The translations under genes and the position numbers were made by a program. A DNA stretch of 61,877 nt from an uncultured Oscillospiraceae bacterium (GTDB lineage: Bacteria; Bacillota; Clostridia; Oscillospirales; Oscillospiraceae): NCBI GenBank assembly GCA_934569045.1, contig CAKTJX010000011.1, forward strand, positions 1-61,877. Direction: 5' to 3'. The notes beneath the pieces were generated by a model. That model was not told the DNA's origin. It saw nothing but the letters and a program-made list of their open reading frames with translations, and ran no database searches. Positions within the stretch are counted from its first letter, which is position 1. Every line of letters begins with the position of its first letter. Below, piece by piece: positions 56,756-61,877 of this stretch.

Positions 56756-57154
56756 TCATTTTATTCTCGCCAGGAATGGGTCCTTTTTCACCAGGGCGAT
56801 GCCGTTGCCCTCCTCCCCCAGCACCAGCAGCTCCGCCCCCGGCGTCAGGGAGAAAACCTCCATGGCCTTCTCCGGCAGGCGGAATTCCCCATTGGGGCCG
56901 AGGGTCACCGCGCCGAAGCAGTGCTTCCCCCGGGGTGGAATGGGCAGGAGCGCCGTCTCCGAGGGGTATTGCACCAGATCGTCCAGGGTCACATCGTAAA
57001 ACCTCGCCAGCGCCACGCAGTTTTCAATGTCCGGGGCGGATTCCCCGGTCTCCCATTTGGAAAGGGCCTGCCGGGATACGCCGACCTCCCCGGCCACCTG
57101 CTCCTGGGTCAGGTGTCTGCGCTTGCGCAGCTGCAAAAGATTTTCGGAAAGCAT
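56756..57154 (-). CDS. XRE-family regulator with C-terminal AbrB-like domain
   Basis: 132 residues. N-terminal helix-turn-helix LLQLRKRRHLTQEQVAGEVGVSRQALSKWETGESAPDI of Cro/CI type; the C-terminus (LGPNGEFRLPEKAMEVFSLTPGAELLVLGEEGNGIALVK) resembles a SpoVT/AbrB swapped-hairpin domain. AGGAGGCAGGCC precedes the ATG at 57154. Divergent from a two-gene ABC transporter; the intergenic palindrome is its likely operator, so it probably controls both itself and the transporter. Confidence 0.9.
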   Translation of the reverse strand: MLSENLLQLRKRRHLTQEQVAGEVGVSRQALSKWETGESAPDIENCVALARFYDVTLDDLVQYPSETALLPIPPRGKHCFGAVTLGPNGEFRLPEKAMEVFSLTPGAELLVLGEEGNGIALVKKDPFLARIK

Positions 57155-57179
57155 GGCCTGCCTCCTCTCGTTTTCTCCT

Positions 57180-57208
57180 ATTATACAGAGCCTCTTTTTA
57201 AAATGCAA
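57180..57208 (-). promoter_or_regulatory. Promoter of the XRE gene
   Basis: Minus strand TTGCAT (57203-57208), 17-base spacer, TATAAT (57180-57185). Confidence 0.7.
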
Positions 57209-57211
57209 CCG

Positions 57212-57244
57212 GGGCGAACATTTTTCCCGTGGAAATGTTCGCCC
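57212..57244. promoter_or_regulatory. Operator-like palindrome between XRE gene and ABC genes
   Basis: GGGCGAACATTT-N9-AAATGTTCGCCC, perfect 12-bp arms, located between the two divergent -35 boxes. Confidence 0.75.
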
Positions 57245-57251
57245 GCCTTGG

Positions 57252-57280
57252 TGGACTTTTGGAAGCGTCTAACGTACAAT
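57252..57280 (+). promoter_or_regulatory. Promoter of the ABC transporter genes
   Basis: TGGACT, 17-base spacer, TACAAT, 23 bases before the start codon. Confidence 0.55.
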
Positions 57281-57303
57281 TTTTCAAAAAGGAGGCATTC
57301 GCA

Positions 57304-58020
57304 ATGGAACATATATTGGAAGTAACCAACCTGTGCAAGCGATATCCCGGATTTTCCCTGGAGGATGTTTCCTTCTCCCTGGCATCCGGGCAGATTATGG
57401 GCTTTCTGGGGCGGAACGGTGCGGGGAAAACCACCACGCTGAAATCCATTCTGGGACTGGTGCACCCGGATGGGGGCACGGTGCGCGTACTGGGGCAGCC
57501 CATGGATGCCCCGGGCATCCGGGCAAAGGTGGGCTACGCCGCGGGCGGCGCTGCCTTTTATCCCCGGAAACCCCTGGGAGCCATAGGGGCGCTGACGCGG
57601 GAATTCTATCCCCAATGGGACGAGGCGGCTTATCAGCATTATCTGGAAATCTTCCATCTGGACGAAACCAAGCAGGTCCGGCAGCTGTCCGAGGGCATGA
57701 AGGTGAAATTCCAGCTGGCCCTGGCCCTTTCCCATGGGGCAAGGCTGCTGATCCTGGATGAACCCTCCAGCGGCCTGGACCCGGTATCCCGGGCGGAGCT
57801 GCGGGATATCTTCAGGCGGCTGGCAGGAAAAGGCACCGCCATTCTCTTCTCCACCCACATCACCACAGACCTGCTGGACTGCGCGGACCGGATCACCTAC
57901 ATTCAAAACGGCCGCCTGCTGGCCTCCAAACCGATCGGTGCCTTTCTGGCAGACCACCCGGACTGCGGCACGCTGGAGGAGATCATGGTCAAGCTGGAAA
58001 AGGAGGATATTGCCCTATGA
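57304..58020 (+). CDS. ABC transporter ATP-binding protein
   Basis: 238 residues. Walker A GRNGAGKTTTLKS, a signature-like LSEGMKVKFQLALAL (LSEGM instead of LSGGQ) and Walker B LLILDEPSSGLD. This signature variant is typical of ABC-2 exporters of the YtrB/BcrA group. GGAGGCATTCGCA precedes the ATG at 57304. The end overlaps the permease gene (ATGA). Under probable control of the divergent XRE regulator; a role in antibiotic or peptide resistance is possible. Confidence 0.9.
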   Translation: MEHILEVTNLCKRYPGFSLEDVSFSLASGQIMGFLGRNGAGKTTTLKSILGLVHPDGGTVRVLGQPMDAPGIRAKVGYAAGGAAFYPRKPLGAIGALTREFYPQWDEAAYQHYLEIFHLDETKQVRQLSEGMKVKFQLALALSHGARLLILDEPSSGLDPVSRAELRDIFRRLAGKGTAILFSTHITTDLLDCADRITYIQNGRLLASKPIGAFLADHPDCGTLEEIMVKLEKEDIAL

Positions 58021-58667
58021 AGCAGCTGCTGAAAAAAGAATTCACCTTCAACGCCCTGCCCATCTGCTATTGGTTCCTGGCCTTTTCCCTCATGACCTGG
58101 ATTCCAGGCTACCCCATTGCCATGGGCAGCTTCTTCCTGTGCCTGGGGCTGTTTCAGTCCATGATGAGCTGCCGGGAACAGAACGATCTGAGCTATACCC
58201 TGCTGCTGCCGGTGAGCAAGGGGCAGGTGGTAAAAGCAAATTATCTCTTCAGCATGGCATTGCAGCTTGCCTATATGCTTCTGTGTGCCCTGTTTACGGT
58301 TCTGCGGACGGTGCTTCTGCCGAACGCGGCAGTCTACACGCAGAACGCCATGATGAACGCCAATCCCGTATATCTGGGAAATCTGCTGCTGGTCTTTCTG
58401 TGCTTCAACCTTCTGGTGCTGGGGCACTACTGGAAGACGGGGTACGATCTGGGGCGGCCCTTTGTGTTCTTCTCCATTGCGGCATTCCTGGTTGTGGCCC
58501 TCGGGGAGACGCTGCACCATCTGCCGGGGCTGGAAATTCTGAACGCCACGGACCGGGGGCTGGGGATTCAGCTCTTGGTGCTGGCGGTGTGCGGGACGGT
58601 CTATGGGCTGGGAAGCTTTGCCGCCATGGGAAAAGCGGAGCGGCAGTTTGAGACGGTTGACCTGTAG
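58017..58667 (+). CDS. ABC-2 type membrane permease
   Basis: 216 residues with about six membrane helices (ICYWFLAFSLMTWI, MGSFFLCLGLFQSMM, ALQLAYMLLCALFTVL, NLLLVFLCFNLLVLG, PFVFFSIAAFLVVAL, LLVLAVCGTVYGLGSFAAM). The polar EQNDLSYTLLLPVSKGQVVKA segment after helix 2 matches clostridial ABC-2 permeases of this type. Partner of the overlapping ATPase gene; together they form an exporter of unknown substrate. Confidence 0.85.
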   Translation: MKQLLKKEFTFNALPICYWFLAFSLMTWIPGYPIAMGSFFLCLGLFQSMMSCREQNDLSYTLLLPVSKGQVVKANYLFSMALQLAYMLLCALFTVLRTVLLPNAAVYTQNAMMNANPVYLGNLLLVFLCFNLLVLGHYWKTGYDLGRPFVFFSIAAFLVVALGETLHHLPGLEILNATDRGLGIQLLVLAVCGTVYGLGSFAAMGKAERQFETVDL

Positions 58668-58668
58668 A

Positions 58669-58778
58669 GGATGAAATCGGGCCGGAGGCCCGGTGAAATC
58701 TGCCCTGGCAGGTGAAATCCGGCCGTTGGCCGGACGAAATCGCCCTGTCCGGGCGGATGCGGTGCCCCTTCGGGGCGA
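58669..58778 (+). repeat. Five-hairpin intergenic element, copy 3
   Basis: Starts two bases after the permease stop. Plus strand: CGGGCC-GGA-GGCCCG, CTGCC-CT-GGCAG, CCGGCC-GTT-GGCCGG, CGCCC-TGTCC-GGGCG, GCCCC-TTC-GGGGC, linked by GGTGAAATC, GGTGAAAT and ACGAAAT. Read in the direction of the upstream gene, order and linkers equal those of copies 1 and 2. Confidence 0.85.
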
Positions 58779-58791
58779 TTGAAAATAGTTT

Positions 58792-58826
58792 GGGTGCGTT
58801 GCGGTTTCGCAGCGCACCCGCTTTTT
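58792..58826. terminator. Terminator between the convergent permease and uvrA genes
   Basis: GGGTGCGTTGC-GGTTT-CGCAGCGCACCC followed by GCTTTTTAC on the plus strand; the minus-strand U-run is weaker. Confidence 0.75.
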
Positions 58827-61650
58827 ACTTGAGATACTTCTTCAAATACTGCCCCGTATAGCTTTCGGGGTTCCTGGCGACCTCCTCTGGGGTGCCGCAG
58901 GCGACCAGGGTGCCGCCGCCGTCGCCGCCCTCCGGACCCAGGTCGATGAGGTAGTCCGCGGTTTTAATCACGTCCAGGTTGTGCTCGATGACCAGCACCG
59001 TATTGCCCGCCTCTACCAGCTTGTTCAGCACCTCAATAAGCCGGTGCACATCCGCCGCGTGGAGGCCTGTGGTGGGCTCGTCCAGAATATAGATGGTGCG
59101 GCCCGTGGCGGTGCGGCTGAGCTCCGTTGCCAGCTTGACCCGCTGGGCCTCACCGCCGGAGAGGGTGGTGCTGGCCTGGCCCAGCTTGATATAGCCCAGG
59201 CCCACCTCCACCAGCATCTGGGCCTTCTTGCGAATCTTCGGCAGATTCTCAAAGAAGTCCACAGCCTCTTCACAGGTCATGTCCAGCACCTGGGCAATGT
59301 TCTTGCCCTTATAGAGCACCTCCAGGGTCTCCCGGTTGTACCGGGCCCCGTGGCAGACCTCGCAGGGGACGTACACATCCGCCAGGAAGTGCATCTCAAT
59401 CTTCACCAGGCCATCGCCGGAGCAGGCCTCGCAGCGGCCGCCCTTCACATTGAAGCTGAAGCGACCGGGGCCGTAGCCCCGCATTTTGGCATCCGCCGTG
59501 GAGGCGAATAGGTCCCGGATATCGTTGAACAGGCCTGTGTAGGTGGCCGGGTTGGAGCGGGGGGTTCGGCCAATGGGGCTCTGGTCGATGTCAATGACCT
59601 TGTCCAGATTCTCCAGGCCCTCCACGCAGCGGCAGGCCCCGGGGCGGCAGCGGGCATGGTTCAGCTTGGAGAGCAGGGTCTTGTTCAGCACCTCGTTGAC
59701 CAGGCTGGACTTGCCAGAGCCGGAAACGCCGGTGACGCAGGTAAAGGTTCCCAGGGGAATCTGCACGTCAATATTTTTCAGATTGTTTTCGCTGGCCCCC
59801 CGGACCGTCAGGAACTGTCCGTTGCCGGGGCGGCGGGTCTCCGGCACGGGAATCTTCTTTTTGCCGGACAAATATTGGCCCGTAATGGATTCCGGGCAGT
59901 TCAGCACATCCTGTAATGTGCCCGCCACCACGATATTGCCGCCGTGGCTGCCGGCCCCCGGGCCCACATCCACAATATAGTCCGCGGCGCGCATGGTGTC
60001 CTCATCGTGCTCCACCACGATCAGGGTGTTGCCCAGGTCCCGCAGGTGCTTCAGCGTGGCGAGCAGCTTATCATTGTCCCGCTGGTGCAGGCCGATGGAG
60101 GGCTCGTCCAGAATATAGAGCACGCCCATGAGGGAGGAACCGATCTGGGTTGCCAGCCGGATACGCTGACTCTCGCCGCCGGACAGGGTTCCAGCACCCC
60201 GGGAAAGGGTCAGGTAGCTCAGGCCCACATCCGTCAGGAACCGCAGCCGGGAGGTGATCTCCCGGACAATCTGCTGGGCCACCACGGCCATATTGCCCTC
60301 CAGCTTCAGGTTCTCCATGAATTCCAGCTCCTGACTGACGCTCATGCGGCAGAACTGCATGATATTCAGTCCGCCCACCGTCACCGCCAGAGCCAGCTCC
60401 GACAGCCGGTCGCCATGACACTTGGGGCAGGGGGCCGTGGTCATGCACTCCTCCAGCTCCTTCCGGGCGGAATCGGACTGGGTTTCCCGGTAGCGGCGGG
60501 AGATATTGTTGAGGATGCCCTCAAAGGGCTGCTCCAGAACACCCATGCCGTTGCCCCGGTTATAGGTCATGTGCAGCTTCTCGCCGCCGGTGCCGTAGAG
60601 GATCACCTGCATGGCATCCCGGCTCAGGTTTTTCACCGGCTCCGTCAGGGAGAAGTGGTACTTCTGAGACAGAGCCTCAAAATACATGCGGAAAATGGAA
60701 TCCGTACGGGCGCTCTGCCAGCCGGAGGCCTGAATGGCCCCGTCAAAAATGGACTTCTCCTTGTCCGGGATCACCAGGTCCTCGTCCGCGATCAGCTGGA
60801 AGCCCAGGCCCGTACAGCTGGGGCAGGCGCCATTGGGATTGTTGAAGGAGAACATCCGGGGCTCCAGCTCCGTCAGGCTGATGCCGCAGTCCTCGCAGGC
60901 ATAATTCTGGGAGAAGCTCAGCTCCTGATTCTCCTTGGGCAGCTGGATGATCACCAGGCCGCCGGAGTGGGTGCAGGCCGTCTCAATGGAGTCCGTCAGG
61001 CGGCGGCGCAGGCCCTCTTTCAGGACAAGGCGGTCCACCACCAGCTCGATGGTGTGCTTTTTGTTTTTCTCCAGCTTGATCTCTTCCGTCAGGTCGTACA
61101 GGATGCCGTCCACCCGGACCCGGGCGAAGCCCTGCTTCCGGGCGTCTTCCAGCACCTTGACATGCTCGCCCTTCTTGCCCCGGATCACCGGAGACAGCAC
61201 CACGAACCGGGTTCCCTCCCCCAGGGCCTCCACCCGATCTACGATCTGGTCGATGGTCTGGCGGCGGATCTCCTTGCCGCACTTGGGGCAGTGGGGCACG
61301 CCCACTCTGGCCCACAGAAGCCGCAGATAGTCATAGATTTCCGTCACCGTGCCCACGGTAGACCTGGGGCTCTTGGAGGTGGTCTTCTGGTCAATGGAAA
61401 TGGCAGGAGACAGGCCGTCAATAGAATCCACATCCGGCTTCTCCATCTGGCCCAAAAACTGCCGGGCATAGGAGCTCAGGCTCTCCACATACCGCCGCTG
61501 ACCCTCGGCATAGATGGTATCAAAGGCCAGGCTGGATTTCCCAGAGCCGCTGAGACCGGTGAACACCACCATTTTATCTCTGGGAATGGTCAGATCCACA
61601 TTTTTCAGATTATTTTCCCGGGCACCCCGGACAATGATTTTGTCGTTCAT
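58825..61650 (-). CDS. uvrA: UvrABC excision nuclease subunit A
   Basis: 941 residues, full length. Two ABC ATPase modules with Walker [15 protein letters not shown] and [14 protein letters not shown], signature motifs [12 protein letters not shown] and [12 protein letters not shown], and zinc-finger cysteines ([26 protein letters not shown]). DNA-damage recognition subunit of nucleotide-excision repair. Own promoter at 61691-61719 and terminator at the 3' side. Confidence 0.98.
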   Translation of the reverse strand: MNDKIIVRGARENNLKNVDLTIPRDKMVVFTGLSGSGKSSLAFDTIYAEGQRRYVESLSSYARQFLGQMEKPDVDSIDGLSPAISIDQKTTSKSPRSTVGTVTEIYDYLRLLWARVGVPHCPKCGKEIRRQTIDQIVDRVEALGEGTRFVVLSPVIRGKKGEHVKVLEDARKQGFARVRVDGILYDLTEEIKLEKNKKHTIELVVDRLVLKEGLRRRLTDSIETACTHSGGLVIIQLPKENQELSFSQNYACEDCGISLTELEPRMFSFNNPNGACPSCTGLGFQLIADEDLVIPDKEKSIFDGAIQASGWQSARTDSIFRMYFEALSQKYHFSLTEPVKNLSRDAMQVILYGTGGEKLHMTYNRGNGMGVLEQPFEGILNNISRRYRETQSDSARKELEECMTTAPCPKCHGDRLSELALAVTVGGLNIMQFCRMSVSQELEFMENLKLEGNMAVVAQQIVREITSRLRFLTDVGLSYLTLSRGAGTLSGGESQRIRLATQIGSSLMGVLYILDEPSIGLHQRDNDKLLATLKHLRDLGNTLIVVEHDEDTMRAADYIVDVGPGAGSHGGNIVVAGTLQDVLNCPESITGQYLSGKKKIPVPETRRPGNGQFLTVRGASENNLKNIDVQIPLGTFTCVTGVSGSGKSSLVNEVLNKTLLSKLNHARCRPGACRCVEGLENLDKVIDIDQSPIGRTPRSNPATYTGLFNDIRDLFASTADAKMRGYGPGRFSFNVKGGRCEACSGDGLVKIEMHFLADVYVPCEVCHGARYNRETLEVLYKGKNIAQVLDMTCEEAVDFFENLPKIRKKAQMLVEVGLGYIKLGQASTTLSGGEAQRVKLATELSRTATGRTIYILDEPTTGLHAADVHRLIEVLNKLVEAGNTVLVIEHNLDVIKTADYLIDLGPEGGDGGGTLVACGTPEEVARNPESYTGQYLKKYLK

Positions 61651-61690
61651 AGAACCCTCGCTTTTCTGTTCCGTAAGGTTTATCCCAGGT

Positions 61691-61719
61691 ATTATACCAC
61701 ATTCTTTTTTATTCTACAA
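61691..61719 (-). promoter_or_regulatory. Promoter of uvrA
   Basis: Minus strand TTGTAG (61714-61719), 17-base spacer, TATAAT (61691-61696). No LexA-type CGAAC-N4-GTTCG box is visible around it. Confidence 0.7.
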
Positions 61720-61740
61720 GTGATTTTCAAACGAAAATTC

Positions 61741-61780
61741 GGAAACCCCGCCGCAGCTCCGGGATGGAGCCGCGGCGGGG
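61741..61780 (-). terminator. Terminator behind the gene at the right edge
   Basis: Minus strand CCCCGCCGC-N17-GCGGCGGGG then TTTCCG, 20 bases after the stop at 61802. Confidence 0.75.
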
Positions 61781-61801
61781 CCGATGCTGTTATTGCGAAG
61801 G

Positions 61802-61877
61802 TTATTTCACCGTCAGGGTAACGCCCTTGGTGTCGTAGGAGCTGGTAAAGTTCTTGCCGTCGGCGCTGACACAGCGG
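61802..61877 (-). CDS. C-terminal end of an unidentified protein, cut by window edge
   Basis: Only the last 24 codons are seen (ending SADGKNFTSSYDTKGVTLTVK), followed by TAA and a terminator. The composition looks like a beta-rich extracellular protein, but this is too little to name a family. Confidence 0.45.
   Translation of the reverse strand, partial: RCVSADGKNFTSSYDTKGVTLTVK

Noticed and set aside
61651..61740. LexA box at the uvrA promoter
   Set aside because: No CGAAC-N4-GTTCG-type or GAAC-N4-GTTC sequence near the -35/-10 boxes.

Overview
The window looks like chromosome of a GC-rich, strictly anaerobic Firmicute of the class Clostridia, most likely a gut Oscillospiraceae/Ruminococcaceae-type genome. 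Pointers are the clostridial fusions CobA-HemD, CbiK-CbiL and HemA with a precorrin-2 dehydrogenase domain, a 1410-residue 2-hydroxyacyl-CoA dehydratase-activase fusion, the ylxM-ffh-rpsP-khpA order, sigma-A promoters of Firmicute type and strong AGGAGG ribosome sites. The assignment rests on gene content, not on a marker search. Most genes lie on the minus strand. No rRNA, tRNA, CRISPR array, prophage or intact insertion sequence was seen.

Region by region (coordinate order; minus-strand operons read right to left). 1-8173: a cobalamin-riboswitch operon making uroporphyrinogen III by the C5 route and steering it to cobalt-factor II/III (cbiKL, hemA-met8, hemC, cobA-hemD, hemB, hemL), followed by a LUD-domain gene cut by the window edge. 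8282-17255: a compact accessory locus of four transcription units, each with an 18-bp palindrome RGTTAG-N6-CTAACY in its leader. It holds two diverged ATC (2-amino-thiazoline-4-carboxylate) hydrolase-family proteins, a PanE-like reductase, an alpha/beta hydrolase, a frameshifted ZinT-like lipoprotein, a pair of fused permease-ATPase ABC proteins and an AraC regulator. It resembles the YbtA/YbtP/YbtQ arrangement and could import and open thiazoline-type metallophores. This is my main candidate for an undescribed system. 17455-22636: a Nudix gene, a membrane protein and a CpsC-CpsD-CpsB-secreted protein-LCP cassette without glycosyltransferases. 22684-26876: PspC, thymidylate kinase and a csoR-copA-copZ copper operon with two operators. 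26933-31165: the giant activase.

31289-35000: a MITE-like inverted repeat, then a cyclic-di-GMP node (Hpt, REC-degenerate GGDEF-EAL, and a divergent membrane diguanylate cyclase). 35068-43249: housekeeping and metabolic genes (exonuclease, Fe-S aldo/keto reductase, RluA, aminotransferase, alanine/sodium symporter, ArsC-like, TruA, a lipase, a metal-binding HMA protein). 43325-46345: DegV, ThrE-like exporter, sirtuin. 46447-50499: the ylxM-ffh-rpsP-khpA and cdd-rimM-trmD block, with a duplicated palindrome at the ylxM promoter. 50508-61877: GNAT, histidinol phosphatase, YajC, UvrB-RadC, a histidine-kinase-like protein lacking the phospho-acceptor histidine, an XRE regulator divergent from a two-gene ABC exporter, and UvrA.

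A second recurring signal is an intergenic element of about 110 bp made of five small hairpins joined by conserved GGTGAAATC-type linkers. Three full copies and one partial copy lie directly behind stop codons; stem sequences differ between copies but pairing is kept.
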